Assembly (NCBI RefSeq): GCF_015223355.1 | Contig: NZ_JADFFK010000029.1 | Coordinates: 1 to 54,402, forward strand | Origin: Salipiger mangrovisoli | GTDB taxonomy: Bacteria; Pseudomonadota; Alphaproteobacteria; Rhodobacterales; Rhodobacteraceae | Direction of reading: 5' to 3' | Length of the DNA: 54,402 bases | Shown: positions 1 through 8,095 of the stretch, in pieces | Layout: every line of letters starts with the position of its first letter | Position numbering within the stretch: the stretch's first letter is position 1 | Program-made: the position numbers and the translations under genes | The notes under the pieces: generated by a model | Databases searched by the model: none | What the model saw: only the letters and a program-made list of their open reading frames with translations | Told to the model about the DNA's origin: nothing

Positions 1-155
1 ATACGGTCCGGAAAGACGCGCGGCGCCTTGAACCATTCGAGAAAGTCCCCGCGGGGGCTGAGTTCGATCCAGTCGTAACCCAGCTCTGCCACCTTGGACG
101 GCAGCGCTTCGAGGCTGAGATGGCGGTGCATGAAGGGGTCGAGTGCGATTTTCAC
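1..155 (-). CDS. Sugar phosphate isomerase/epimerase, 5' part only
   Basis: The first 51 codons of a gene that runs off the left edge. The predicted N-terminus (MKIALDPFMHRHLSLEALP, then a run of the type ELGYDWIELSPRGDF) resembles TIM-barrel proteins of the xylose-isomerase-like (AP_endonuc_2) superfamily, which epimerise or isomerise sugars and cyclitols. The start is GTG at 153-155, preceded by an AGGAAAGG ribosome site. It lies 75 bases downstream of the dehydrogenase at 231-1265 and is probably the next gene of the same minus-strand sugar operon. The family call rests on a short N-terminus, so the exact subfamily is open. Confidence 0.65.
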   Translation of the reverse strand, partial: MKIALDPFMHRHLSLEALPSKVAELGYDWIELSPRGDFLEWFKAPRVFPDR

Positions 156-230
156 GGCTTGGCCTTTCCTGGATGTCTGTCCTGTGTCGCGCCGGCCCTC
201 CGTTGATCCCTGGCCGGGCGCGTGTGGTGA

Positions 231-1265
231 CTAGATGAGTGAGACGGAGCGCCCGCTGGTGGCGCTTTCCCGTGCCGCGTCGAGTACGGCGAGGGTGCGG
301 GCGCCTTGCTTGGCGGTGACCGGGGGCGCGGAGCCCTCCCGCACCGCGGCCGCGAAGGCTGCGTAGTAGTCGTGGTAGCGGCCCTGCTCGGAGGGCACTT
401 GGCGCGCGCCATCCGAGGTGCGCAGAACGCCCCAATTGCTCTCGGGCTCGAAGCCCCAGTTCTCGGGGTCCGCCGCCGGGCGCTTGCCGGCGAAGATCTG
501 CTGCGCCTGCACGTCGGTGCTCTGCGACACGAAGCTGCCCTTGCCGCCGAGTGCGCGCAGCTCGCGCAGGTTGAGGAAGTTGCATTTGCTGGCGTTGATG
601 TGGGAATGGGTGCCGGTCTCGTGTCGCAGCGTGATGGTGAAGCCCACGTCGGTCGGCCCCTCGGGCAGATCGAGGAAATCCATCTGCGCATCGACCTCGG
701 TGACCGGACCGAGCAGCCAGATCATCTGGTCGACGAGATGGCTGCCGAGATCGCGCAGCAGCCCGCCGGTGGGGCCAGCCTCGAGCGTTGCCGGATCGTC
801 GAAATCCATCCGCGAATGCACGCGCCATAGCGGGCCGAGGGTCTCGTCGCGCAGCACCTTGGCCAGCGTTTGCAGGTCCGCATCGTAGCGCCGGTTCTGA
901 TAGACGCCGAGCGTGATGCCCTTGGCCTGCGCAGCCGCGTCAAGCTCCAGCGCGGCCTCGGCGCTGGGGGCGAAGGGCTTGTCGGCGACCACGTGCAACC
1001 CCGCCTCGATGGCCTCCAGCACCAGCTCGCGACGGGTGTGCGGCGGGGTCGAGATGGTCACCGCATCGCAGACCCCGGCCTCGATCATCGCGGCAAGGCT
1101 CGGGTAGACCGGCAGGCCGGGCCAATCCGCGTTGGCGGCGGCGACGGTGCCCGGCGCCCGCGCCACGATGCCCGCGAGCGCGCAGCCCTCCGCGGCGTCG
1201 ATGAACGGTGCGTGGAAGTGACGCCCACCGGTTCCGTAGCCGACAACTCCGATCCTCAGGGTCAT
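231..1265 (-). CDS. Gfo/Idh/MocA family oxidoreductase
   Basis: A 344-residue NAD(P)-dependent sugar or cyclitol dehydrogenase. The Rossmann motif GVVGYGTGGRHFHAPF is at the N-terminus, followed at about residue 95 by ADKPF (the family's EKP-type motif with the catalytic Lys) and at about residue 168 by GGLLRDLGSHLVDQ, where the conserved Asp and His sit. The length is normal for the family. The start ATG is preceded by GGAGACAGG. It follows the isomerase at 1323 by 57 bases and probably shares its transcript. The GTGGRHFHAPF signature is closer to the YdgJ branch than to inositol dehydrogenase. The substrate is unknown; the pairing with an importer, a second dehydrogenase and two epimerases implies stepwise oxidation and epimerisation of one imported polyol or sugar. 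Confidence 0.85.
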   Translation of the reverse strand: MTLRIGVVGYGTGGRHFHAPFIDAAEGCALAGIVARAPGTVAAANADWPGLPVYPSLAAMIEAGVCDAVTISTPPHTRRELVLEAIEAGLHVVADKPFAPSAEAALELDAAAQAKGITLGVYQNRRYDADLQTLAKVLRDETLGPLWRVHSRMDFDDPATLEAGPTGGLLRDLGSHLVDQMIWLLGPVTEVDAQMDFLDLPEGPTDVGFTITLRHETGTHSHINASKCNFLNLRELRALGGKGSFVSQSTDVQAQQIFAGKRPAADPENWGFEPESNWGVLRTSDGARQVPSEQGRYHDYYAAFAAAVREGSAPPVTAKQGARTLAVLDAARESATSGRSVSLI

Positions 1266-1322
1266 GTGACCTGTCTCCTCCGTCTTGCGCGCCCGCCTCT
1301 GCTGCGGCGCGCGGGTCGTTCC

Positions 1323-2282
1323 TCAGATGTCCTGCGGTTTGAAATCCGAGACCGCGCGGGGCATCACCCGCTGCAGCAGCTCGACGGATTTCCCCAGCCC
1401 TTCCAGGCTGCCCAGCAAAACGTCCTCATGTTCGATCGACAGCCAGCCGTCATAGCCGGCCATCTTCAGGCGGTAGCAGAACTGCCGCCACCATTCCTCG
1501 CCGTGGCCGAAGCCGAGCGTGATGTAGCTCCAGCTCCGCGCCGGGATGTCCATCAGCGAGCCGGTTTCGAGCAGGCCCGACACGGCCTGCACCGGCGCGT
1601 TCAGAAAGGTGTCCTTGGCGTGCACGTGATAGATCGCTTCGCCCAGAGCCTCGGCCGCCACATGCGGATCCGCGCCCATCCAGATCAGGTGCGACGGGTC
1701 GAGGTTGGCACCGACCAGCGCCCCGATCTCGCCGCGCAGCTTCAGCAGCGAGGGCACGTTGTGCACGCATTGGTTGCCATGCAGCTCGAGCGCGATACGG
1801 CTGACGCCCGCCGCCTGTGCCAGCCCGACGACTTCGGTCCAGAACGGCAGCAGCCGCTCTTCCCACTGGTAGCGCAGGATCGCCTGCGTCTCGGGCGGCC
1901 AGGAGGACACAACCCAGTTCGGCATCCGGTCTCCGGCGCAGCCCTCGGGCAGGCCGGACATGGTGCAGACGGTCCCCAGCCCCAGCTCACCGGCGAGCCG
2001 CAGGGTGTTCTTCAGGCAGTCGCCCTGCGCCGGGTCGGTCGGGTGCAGCGGATTGCCATTGGCGTTGAGGCTGATGATCTCCAGCCCGCGCGCCTCGAAT
2101 TCCCTGAGATAGGCGCGACGCTTGTCGGCGCTGGCCAGCAGGTCGTTCAGGTTAAGATGCGGCGCGGTGGACCAGCCGCCGGTGGTCACCTCGATGCACG
2201 AGACGCCCATGCGCTGCGCGTGGTCGAGCATCTCGGTGAAGCCTATGCCGCCGAGGCTGTCGGAGACGAAACCCAGCTTCAT
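1323..2282 (-). CDS. Sugar phosphate isomerase/epimerase (TIM barrel)
   Basis: A 319-residue cytosolic protein of the xylose-isomerase-like TIM-barrel superfamily. It begins MKLGFVSDSLGGIGFTEML and carries the usual metal-ligand strands: ELHGNQ near residue 160, NLDPSH near 195, HVHAKD near 220 and SIEHED close to the C-terminus. These Glu, Asp, His and Glu positions normally hold a divalent metal for aldose-ketose or epimer interconversion. The start overlaps the stop of the upstream dehydrogenase (ATGA), so translation is likely coupled. It could be an IolE/IolH-like inositol enzyme or a 3-keto-sugar epimerase; the sequence alone does not decide. Confidence 0.8.
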   Translation of the reverse strand: MKLGFVSDSLGGIGFTEMLDHAQRMGVSCIEVTTGGWSTAPHLNLNDLLASADKRRAYLREFEARGLEIISLNANGNPLHPTDPAQGDCLKNTLRLAGELGLGTVCTMSGLPEGCAGDRMPNWVVSSWPPETQAILRYQWEERLLPFWTEVVGLAQAAGVSRIALELHGNQCVHNVPSLLKLRGEIGALVGANLDPSHLIWMGADPHVAAEALGEAIYHVHAKDTFLNAPVQAVSGLLETGSLMDIPARSWSYITLGFGHGEEWWRQFCYRLKMAGYDGWLSIEHEDVLLGSLEGLGKSVELLQRVMPRAVSDFKPQDI

Positions 2283-3283
2283 GCGTAGACCTCCGGACGG
2301 TCGATCATCGCCACGGGGGTCTTCACGCCCGATGCCAGCGCGGTGACGCCCGCCTCGGCGACCACGGCCGCGGCGTATCCGTCCCAGGCCGAGGCCCCCT
2401 GCTCGGGGAAGGCCCCGCCCTGCACGAAGCGCAGGAAGGCGCGGTTCTGCTGGCGGTAGGCATCGAAGTAGCGCCCGCGCCAGTCGGCCTCGAAAGTGGT
2501 GGATTGGGTCTGCGTGCGGTCGAGCCGCGTGTAGGCGACGTGGTTCATCGAGATGCTGGCAGCCTCACCCACCAACTCGGCGCGCACGTCATAGCCATAG
2601 GCCGCATTGTTGTTGATCTCGATGGTCACCAGCTGGCCGCCTTCGGTTTCCAGCACCATGACCACAGGGGCGACGAGCGCGTCCGAGCGCTTCGGTTGGA
2701 AGGCAGAAATCGAGGTGTATTCGGTGCCCAGCACACGGCGCACCACATCGAACTCGTGCGGCGCGGAATTGGTGATCGCCATGGCGCCGGTGAACTCGGC
2801 GGCGGGCGTTTCGAGGTTGCGGTGGAAGTTGTGCATCATCAGCGGGCGGCCGAGCGCGCCGGCGGCCAACGCCGCGGTCATCTCGACGTAGGAGGGATCG
2901 AAGCGCCGCATGAAGCCCAGCTGCACGAAGCGCGCGGCGGCGGCCTGCTCGGCCTCCATCACCGTGATGCACTCCTGCGACGACTGCGAGAGCGGTTTTT
3001 CGCAGAGCACCTTCTTGCCAGCCCGGATGCAGGCGAGCGAGAGCGGCGCATGGGTGAAATCGGGGCTGGCGATGATCACCGCGTCCACGTCGGACCGGGC
3101 GATAACCCCCTCTGGATCACTGGCCGCGTCCTGCGCGCCCAGCCGGTCCGCCACCGCCTTCGCCCGCGCGGCGTCCATGTCGCAGACCACCTGCAGCGCG
3201 GCGCCGGGCAGTTCCTCGGCGACGATCCTCGCATGGTCGGCGCCCATGAGGCCCGCTCCGATGATGGCAATTCGGGTGGTCAT
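2279..3283 (-). CDS. Gfo/Idh/MocA oxidoreductase, inositol 2-dehydrogenase-like
   Basis: A 334-residue NAD-dependent dehydrogenase. Visible motifs are IAIIGAGLMGADHARI (Rossmann fold), CEKPLS near residue 95 with the catalytic Lys, LGFMRRFDPSYVEM near 122 and NSAPHEFDVVRR near 170, the Asp/His region of the active site. The FMRRFDPSY signature is typical of IolG-type myo- or scyllo-inositol 2-dehydrogenases, so a cyclitol substrate is a reasonable inference. It is the first enzyme gene after the ABC ATPase, separated by 112 bases that hold two strong hairpins. The Shine-Dalgarno site is weak (GAGAAA). Confidence 0.82.
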   Translation of the reverse strand: MTTRIAIIGAGLMGADHARIVAEELPGAALQVVCDMDAARAKAVADRLGAQDAASDPEGVIARSDVDAVIIASPDFTHAPLSLACIRAGKKVLCEKPLSQSSQECITVMEAEQAAAARFVQLGFMRRFDPSYVEMTAALAAGALGRPLMMHNFHRNLETPAAEFTGAMAITNSAPHEFDVVRRVLGTEYTSISAFQPKRSDALVAPVVMVLETEGGQLVTIEINNNAAYGYDVRAELVGEAASISMNHVAYTRLDRTQTQSTTFEADWRGRYFDAYRQQNRAFLRFVQGGAFPEQGASAWDGYAAAVVAEAGVTALASGVKTPVAMIDRPEVYA

Positions 3284-3322
3284 TTTCTCAATCCACGGGG
3301 TTTTGGGGTGGGAATTCTGGGG

Positions 3323-3388
3323 GGTGACCCGGCTGACACGGGGGCCGGGTCACCATTGGGGATGCGGTTCGGGAGTTTCCGCATCCCC
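3323..3388 (-). other. Two tandem intercistronic hairpins
   Basis: Two perfect stem-loops sit back to back between the ABC ATPase and the downstream dehydrogenase. The first pairs 3323-3333 with 3344-3354 (GGTGACCCGGC / GCCGGGTCACC). The second pairs 3358-3367 with 3379-3388 (GGGGATGCGG / CCGCATCCCC). Neither is followed by a T-run on the minus strand, so they look like mRNA-stabilising or processing elements that separate transporter from enzyme expression, rather than complete intrinsic terminators. Confidence 0.6.
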
Positions 3389-3395
3389 AGAAGGC

Positions 3396-4211
3396 TCAGT
3401 GGGCGGGCGGAGGATGCCCCTCGTGAGTCTCCATGTAGCCTTCGATCGACGCTTCGAGGTCGGCCATGGACTCGCCGCCGGCCATGAGGTCCGCGATCTC
3501 CTCGCGCGACTTGTCGCCCTTGCGGAAGTCCGCCGCGATGGCGCCGCGAATCAGCACCGCGAAATGGTCGCCCACCGCCATGGCGTGCATCACCTGGTGG
3601 GTGATGAAGATCACCGCGAGGCCGCGCCGCTTGGCCTCGTTCACGATGCGCAGCACGTGGGCGGCCTGCTTGACCCCCAGCGCGGCGGTCGGCTCGTCGA
3701 GGATCAGCACGCGCGCCCCGAAGTGCACGGCCCGGGCAATGGCCAGCGACTGGCGCTCCCCGCCCGACAGGCCGCCGACCAGCCGGTCGCCGTCGGTGAT
3801 CCGGGTGATGCCGAACTTCTGCACGGCATCCACGGCGATGGCGTTGGCCTTCTGGCGGTCGAAGACCTTGAACGGCCCCCAGCCCTTTGTCGGTTCGGCC
3901 CCGACGAAGAAGTTCCGGCCCACGGACATCAGCGGGTAGGTGCCGCCGAACTGGTGCACCGTGGCGATGCCCATCTGCTGCGCCTGCTTGGGGTTGGTGA
4001 AGGTCACCGGCTCGCCGTCCATCAGCATCTCGCCGCGGGTGGGCTTGTGCACGCCCGAGAGGGTGCGGATCAGGGTGGACTTGCCCGCGCCGTTGTCGCC
4101 GAGCAGGCAGAGCACCTCCCCCGCATGCACCTTGAGGCTGATTTCATGAAGAACGTCGATCGGGCCGAAGCTCTTGTCGACATTGCGCATTTCAAGAACG
4201 GGTGCGGTCAT
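3396..4211 (-). CDS. Sugar ABC transporter, ATP-binding protein (single domain)
   Basis: A 271-residue cytosolic ATPase of a CUT2-type sugar importer. The motifs in order are Walker A GDNGAGKST at about residues 38-46, the Q-loop in TVHQF near 84, the signature LSGGERQ near 149, Walker B VLILDEPTAAL near 169 and the switch His in FITHQ near 203. Most CUT2 ATPases (RbsA, XylG) hold two such domains in about 500 residues; this one has a single domain, as in the rhizobial fructose ATPase FrcA. It follows the permease by 3 bases and precedes the dehydrogenase group. The C-terminus ends in a His- and Pro-rich tail. Confidence 0.93.
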   Translation of the reverse strand: MTAPVLEMRNVDKSFGPIDVLHEISLKVHAGEVLCLLGDNGAGKSTLIRTLSGVHKPTRGEMLMDGEPVTFTNPKQAQQMGIATVHQFGGTYPLMSVGRNFFVGAEPTKGWGPFKVFDRQKANAIAVDAVQKFGITRITDGDRLVGGLSGGERQSLAIARAVHFGARVLILDEPTAALGVKQAAHVLRIVNEAKRRGLAVIFITHQVMHAMAVGDHFAVLIRGAIAADFRKGDKSREEIADLMAGGESMADLEASIEGYMETHEGHPPPAH

Positions 4212-4214
4212 CGC

Positions 4215-5270
4215 TCACTTCCCCTTTTTCGAGGTCGACATCGAGGTCGCCATGTTGCGGAAGGTGTCGTTCATCAGGACCGCGATAAGCAGCATGACAC
4301 CGATGATGAGCGACGAGAGGTTGCGGTCGAAGGGCGTGTAGCCGATGCCCTGCTGGACGATTGCGAGGGTCGCGGTGCCGAAGAAGACGCCCGCCACGGT
4401 GCCGAAGCCGCCGGTCAGAAGCACCCCCCCGACAACCACCGCGATGATGCAGTTGAAGATCAGCGCGAAGTTGGTGGTGGTGGTGGCCGAGTTCGACAGC
4501 ACCGTCTCGCAGACACCCGAGAGGGCAGCGGCCATGGCGGTCAGGATGAACAGCGAGATCTTCAGCTTGTCGATCGGGATGCCGGCGTTGCGGGCGCTTT
4601 CCTTGTCGCCGCCGAGCGCGAAGATCCAGTTGCCCCAGGGCGAGAGGTGCAGCAGGTAGTAGAGCGCCGCGGCGATGGCGATCCACCAGAAGACCGAGGA
4701 CTGGAAGCCCCAGAAGTGATAGTCGCCGAAGAGGAACTTGGCCCAGGCCGGCGAGGTCAGCGCCTGGCTCGTGGTGTCCGTCAGCAGCAACGACAGGAAG
4801 AGCGTCAGCCCGGAGACCGAGAAGAGCGTGGCGAGGGTGACGATGAGCGAGGGCACCTTGGTGCGGGTCACCAGCATGCCGTTGATCCAGCCGACCACGA
4901 AGGCGATGCCGAAGGTGATCAGCAGGCCGACGACGAAGGGCAGCCCGTAGAAGCCGCAGGCGACGGCCATCGACATCTTGGCGGCGGGCACCATGGCCCC
5001 GATCGAGATGTCGAGCTCTCCGGCGATCATCAGGAAGCCGATGGGAATGGCGATGATCCCGATGGTCGATGCCATGTTGACCCAGGACGAGGTGCCGAAG
5101 GGCGACAGGAAGTTCCGGTCAAACCCGAAATACGCGAAGAAGACGAAGACCAGTACCATGCCCATGAAGGCGCCAACCTCGGGACGGCGGAACAGGGCGC
5201 CGATGGAAAAAGACGGCGTGGCGGCGGGCCGCGCGGGTTTCGATGTCTGTGATGTGGTTTCCATGGTCAT
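4215..5270 (-). CDS. Sugar ABC transporter permease (RbsC/FrcC type)
   Basis: A 351-residue inner-membrane permease of the BPD_transp_2 family. After a cytosolic N-terminal tail rich in Thr and Pro come repeated hydrophobic spans, including a segment with the family motif GELDISIGAM near residue 95 and a C-terminal GGVLLTGGFGTVAGVF. The start chosen is ATG at 5268-5270, behind AGAGAGAA; an in-frame extension upstream reads through intergenic hairpins and has no ribosome site. It would form the channel with the ATPase at 3396 and accept substrate from the binding protein at 5377. Confidence 0.92.
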   Translation of the reverse strand: MTMETTSQTSKPARPAATPSFSIGALFRRPEVGAFMGMVLVFVFFAYFGFDRNFLSPFGTSSWVNMASTIGIIAIPIGFLMIAGELDISIGAMVPAAKMSMAVACGFYGLPFVVGLLITFGIAFVVGWINGMLVTRTKVPSLIVTLATLFSVSGLTLFLSLLLTDTTSQALTSPAWAKFLFGDYHFWGFQSSVFWWIAIAAALYYLLHLSPWGNWIFALGGDKESARNAGIPIDKLKISLFILTAMAAALSGVCETVLSNSATTTTNFALIFNCIIAVVVGGVLLTGGFGTVAGVFFGTATLAIVQQGIGYTPFDRNLSSLIIGVMLLIAVLMNDTFRNMATSMSTSKKGK

Positions 5271-5304
5271 ACGGTTCTCTCTGGCAAAGATGCGGTCTCC
5301 GCGG

Positions 5305-5361
5305 GCACCCTCGGGGTGCGCGAGCGCCGGGCGGGACGTCCCGGGCCTTCTGGCCCGGGAC
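5305..5361 (-). other. Hairpins between binding-protein and permease genes
   Basis: A 10-bp perfect stem (5338-5347 with 5352-5361, GTCCCGGGCC-TTCT-GGCCCGGGAC) lies just after the stop of the binding-protein gene. A second, GCACCC-TCG-GGGTGC (5305-5319), follows it. Such stems after a periplasmic binding-protein gene commonly protect the upstream message and limit read-through, giving more binding protein than permease. No T-run is present. Confidence 0.6.
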
Positions 5362-5376
5362 CGAGGTCGCGGTGAC

Positions 5377-6345
5377 TTAGCGGGCGCCCTTCGAGACACC
5401 GGCGAGCGCGGTGTCGATGTTCGAGGCATCGACGATGGCCGGGCCGGTCAGCACCGGGTCGGTGGCCAGCTCGGTGCCGAAGTCGATGTGGGCCGCGAGC
5501 ATCGAGGTGGCGAGGAAGCCCTGCAGGTAGGGCTGCTGGTCGATCGCCATCTTCTGGGTGCCGGCCTTGATCCGGTCCAGCGCGGACTCGCTGAGGTCGA
5601 AAGAGCCGACCATCACCCGGTCCTGCGCGCCGATCTGGGCGACGGCGTTGGTCGCGGCATCGGCGGACCAGGCGGCCAACGAGATCACCGCGTCGATCGA
5701 CTGGTCGGCGACCAGCTCGGACTTGATGGATTCCGCGGTGCCGGTAATGTCGCCATCGAGGTTGGCCGGGGTGCGCAGGATGATCACCTCCGAGCCGCCC
5801 TCCTCGCCGCCTTCCTTGACGCCGGCGCAGCGACTTTCGTGGTTGACCGCGCCCGGGGTGTGAATGTGGCAGAGGATCTTCTTCGCGCCCTGCTCGGCCA
5901 TGTAGGCGCCGCCGGCCTTGCCCGCGACGAACTCGTCCGAGCCGAAGTAGTTGATGCCGTGGACGTCGTCCTTCACGTCCTGGCCCGAGTTGTACATCAT
6001 GATCTTGATGCCCTTCTCGGCCGCGGCCTGCAGCGCGGGAACCTGCGCCTCGGGGACCCAGACCGGGATTGCAATGCCGTCGACGCCCTGCGCAACGGCC
6101 TGGTTGATCAGGTTCACGAGATCGGGGCCGAAGTTGTCGTAATTGGGCGTGCGCAGGTAGTTCACCGAGCCGCCGTTCGCCTCGACCATCAGGGTCGCGT
6201 CGTCCACGCCCTTCTTGATCAGGTTGAAGAACCCGTCCTCGATCGAACCGGCGATCACCGCGATGTTCGCCGCGGAGGCCGGAATGGCGGTGGCTGCGAG
6301 AACGGCGGCGCAGACGGTCGCTTTCAGGGTCTTGGTCAGTTGCAT
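5377..6345 (-). CDS. Sugar ABC transporter substrate-binding protein
   Basis: A 322-residue periplasmic binding protein of the peripla_BP_4/RbsB class. It starts with a Sec signal peptide (MQLTKTLKATVCAAVLAATA, cleavage likely after PASA) and continues into AANIAVIAGSIEDGFFN, the usual first beta-strand. The start ATG at 6343-6345 has an AGGGAGGAA ribosome site; longer in-frame starts lack one. It is the promoter-proximal gene of the importer, as expected for the most abundant component, and faces the LacI gene across 346 bases. The ligand is not deducible; the downstream IolG-like enzyme favours a cyclitol or related sugar. Confidence 0.92.
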   Translation of the reverse strand: MQLTKTLKATVCAAVLAATAIPASAANIAVIAGSIEDGFFNLIKKGVDDATLMVEANGGSVNYLRTPNYDNFGPDLVNLINQAVAQGVDGIAIPVWVPEAQVPALQAAAEKGIKIMMYNSGQDVKDDVHGINYFGSDEFVAGKAGGAYMAEQGAKKILCHIHTPGAVNHESRCAGVKEGGEEGGSEVIILRTPANLDGDITGTAESIKSELVADQSIDAVISLAAWSADAATNAVAQIGAQDRVMVGSFDLSESALDRIKAGTQKMAIDQQPYLQGFLATSMLAAHIDFGTELATDPVLTGPAIVDASNIDTALAGVSKGAR

Positions 6346-6691
6346 GCGTAGTTCCTCCCTGGGGTACGTCACCGCCTTGTGGCGGCAGTCAACGTCCGTG
6401 GCTCCGGTCCCGCGCTCCTCTTGCGGTGTCCCGGCGGACAACTCGGCTGGTGCGCAAAAGCCTTACGGCCCCTGCACATGCGTCGCGGCGTGGGGCCGCG
6501 GAAAACCTGTGAACTCCTCCATGTGACACGGCTCCTCTGCCGCATCTGCCAGGGCTCGTCGCCGCTGGTCCCTGAACATTGCCGATTGACATAAATCAGA
6601 TCAATCGTACCAATTGATGCAGATGCATTTCGTATCAATATGTCTCATGCCGATGCCATGGTGAAACAAAATGAGACAAATGGAGCAGGTC
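6346..6691. promoter_or_regulatory. Divergent promoter region, sugar importer / LacI gene
   Basis: The half nearest the importer is GC-rich without recognisable features. The half nearest the LacI gene (about 6580-6670) is markedly AT-richer. It holds TTGACA at 6586-6591 with a weak TACCAAT box 16 bases on, and dyad elements (ATTGAT at 6613-6618 with ATCAAT at 6634-6639) that suit LacI-family control in both directions. No promoter for the minus strand could be fixed with confidence. Confidence 0.55.
6617..6628. promoter_or_regulatory. Candidate LacI-family operator
   Basis: ATGCAGATGCAT is symmetric except at its two central bases. It lies inside a wider ATTGAT...ATCAAT dyad in the divergent spacer, 64 bases upstream of the regulator start. 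LacI-family operators are typically short near-palindromes of this kind beside the regulator gene. The assignment is by position and symmetry only. Confidence 0.5.
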
Positions 6692-7720
6692 ATGTCACGT
6701 CCCACGATCAAGGATCTGGCACGGGAGGCGGGGGTCTCGGTGGCCACCGTGAACCGGGTGATCAGCGGTGCCGAATCCGTGCGCCAATCCACCCGCGAGA
6801 TCGTCCTGAACGCCGCTGAAAACATTGGTTTCTATGGGCTTGGCACGATCGAGAACTCGGTCTTCCAGGGGCGCGAGACCCACCGCTTGGCGATCCTCCT
6901 GCAGCAGGGCCACAGGGTGTTCTACCGCGGATTGGGGAACGCCCTCATGCGCGCCGCAGAGGCCTTTGCAGGCGCAAACATCTCACTGGATCTGGAATAT
7001 CTCGACGACCTCTCCCCGGACCATGTGGCCAGCAGAATCACCGCGCTCGGCCAGACGTCGGAATCCCTGGGAGTGGTCGCCGCAGAGCACCCGATGGTCT
7101 CGGACGCGATCTCATCGCTGATGGAGAAGGGCGTGCCGGTCTCCGCCCTGATTGGCCCGCTCTCGGCCCGCGGCAACGTCGGCTACGTCGGGCATGACAA
7201 TTGGAAGAAGGGCCGGATGGCCGGTTGGGCCTTCCACAAGTGCTGCCACAAGCCGGGCAAGATCGGCATCCTTCTCGGCAACCACCGCTACCGCAACCAG
7301 GAGATCAACGAGAGTGGCTTCCGCTCCTATTTCCGCGAGCACAATTCCGACTTCGTCCTGCTTGAGCCGCTGCCCACGTTTGAGTCCGCCGCGGTCGCGC
7401 GTGAGATGACCGAAAAGCTGTTCCAGGAACATCCCGACATGTGCGGGCTTTTCGTCTCCGGTGGCGGCATCACCGGCGCGGTGGCGGCGCTGCGCGAGCG
7501 CAAGCCCGGCAAGGAGTTCGTCTGTGTCGCCTACGAACTCTTCGATGTCACCAAGGCGGCCCTGATCGACGGGACGATCACGATGACCCTCTCCTATCCG
7601 CTGGAAAGCTTCGCCCGAGAGATCATCGAAACCATGGTCAAGGCCAAGCGGCTCGGTCCCGATGCCGGTGCGCAAAGGGTCAACATCCCCTTCGACGTTC
7701 ATACGTCGGAAAACGTCTGA
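6692..7720 (+). CDS. LacI family transcriptional regulator
   Basis: A 342-residue repressor with the family's N-terminal helix-turn-helix (RPTIKDLAREAGVSVATVNR, residues 3-22), a hinge, and a periplasmic-binding-protein-like effector domain (LAILLQQGHRVFYRGLGNAL near residue 70; a later SGGGITGAVAALRER strand). The start at 6692 is preferred to 6671 because GGAG at 6682-6685 is well spaced and the product then begins MSRPTIKDL, as is usual in the family. Divergent from the sugar importer, it most likely represses that operon until the imported sugar or a derivative binds. Confidence 0.92.
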   Translation: MSRPTIKDLAREAGVSVATVNRVISGAESVRQSTREIVLNAAENIGFYGLGTIENSVFQGRETHRLAILLQQGHRVFYRGLGNALMRAAEAFAGANISLDLEYLDDLSPDHVASRITALGQTSESLGVVAAEHPMVSDAISSLMEKGVPVSALIGPLSARGNVGYVGHDNWKKGRMAGWAFHKCCHKPGKIGILLGNHRYRNQEINESGFRSYFREHNSDFVLLEPLPTFESAAVAREMTEKLFQEHPDMCGLFVSGGGITGAVAALRERKPGKEFVCVAYELFDVTKAALIDGTITMTLSYPLESFAREIIETMVKAKRLGPDAGAQRVNIPFDVHTSENV

Positions 7721-7934
7721 CGGGAGCCTCTGGCCAGCGCGCAAACAATTACTGAGCCGCCATGAGGTCCAGCCGGGCCTTATTCATTGAAATTCAACGC
7801 GATATCAGGGTCCGCTCCACGGCCCAAAAGGGATTTTTCCAGCCCATGCCGGGCGGGAGGCTGAGGCGCGCAGTCCCGACAACTCTTTGTTCATTCATCA
7901 GTCAGCGCCGTGACCATCCGGTGTCGCCGGTTTC

Positions 7935-8076
7935 GGAACTTACAAGGGATCGACAGGCAACACTGTCGCGGTGCCATGTGATCGGATTGGATGGCTTGAG
8001 TGGGCGGACCATACCACGATTGTTCCGCGCATCCCGAAGACGACAAGGGCCCGCGCCGAACGGCGCGGGCCTTTTT
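7935..8076 (+). ncRNA. Possible small structured RNA ending at a strong terminator
   Basis: The intrinsic terminator at 8048-8076 is over 320 bases past the nearest plus-strand stop codon, further than expected for the LacI transcript alone. Upstream is a perfect 6-bp hairpin (7951-7956 with 7963-7968, CGACAG-GCAACA-CTGTCG), followed by an unstructured stretch rich in purine-pyrimidine alternation. I do not recognise a known RNA family. The 5' end is a guess; no promoter was identified. It could equally be the long 3' UTR of the LacI message. Confidence 0.25.
8048..8076 (+). terminator. Strong intrinsic terminator
   Basis: An 11-bp perfect stem GGCCCGCGCCG-AA-CGGCGCGGGCC (8048-8058 with 8061-8071) is followed directly by TTTTT (8072-8076). 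On the plus strand this is a textbook Rho-independent terminator. On the minus strand the trailing sequence (CTTGTCGTCTTC) is only moderately U-rich, so it may also stop transcripts leaving the gabD-like gene, whose stop codon is at 8096. Confidence 0.85.
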
Positions 8077-8095
8077 GCATTACGGGACCCTGCAC

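Larger units (their letters stand above)
7721..8095. other. Spacer after the LacI gene; no protein gene seen
   Basis: These 375 bases lie between two convergent genes. No frame with coding character was found. The right half contains a CGACAG-loop-CTGTCG hairpin at 7951-7968 and a very strong terminator at 8048-8076; both are annotated separately as a possible small RNA and its end. The left half (about 7721-7930) shows nothing I can name. Confidence 0.6.

Noticed and set aside
7969..8045. A tRNA or tRNA fragment upstream of the terminator
   Set aside because: No acceptor stem or T-loop (GTTCGA type) could be folded, so I kept only the possible small RNA.
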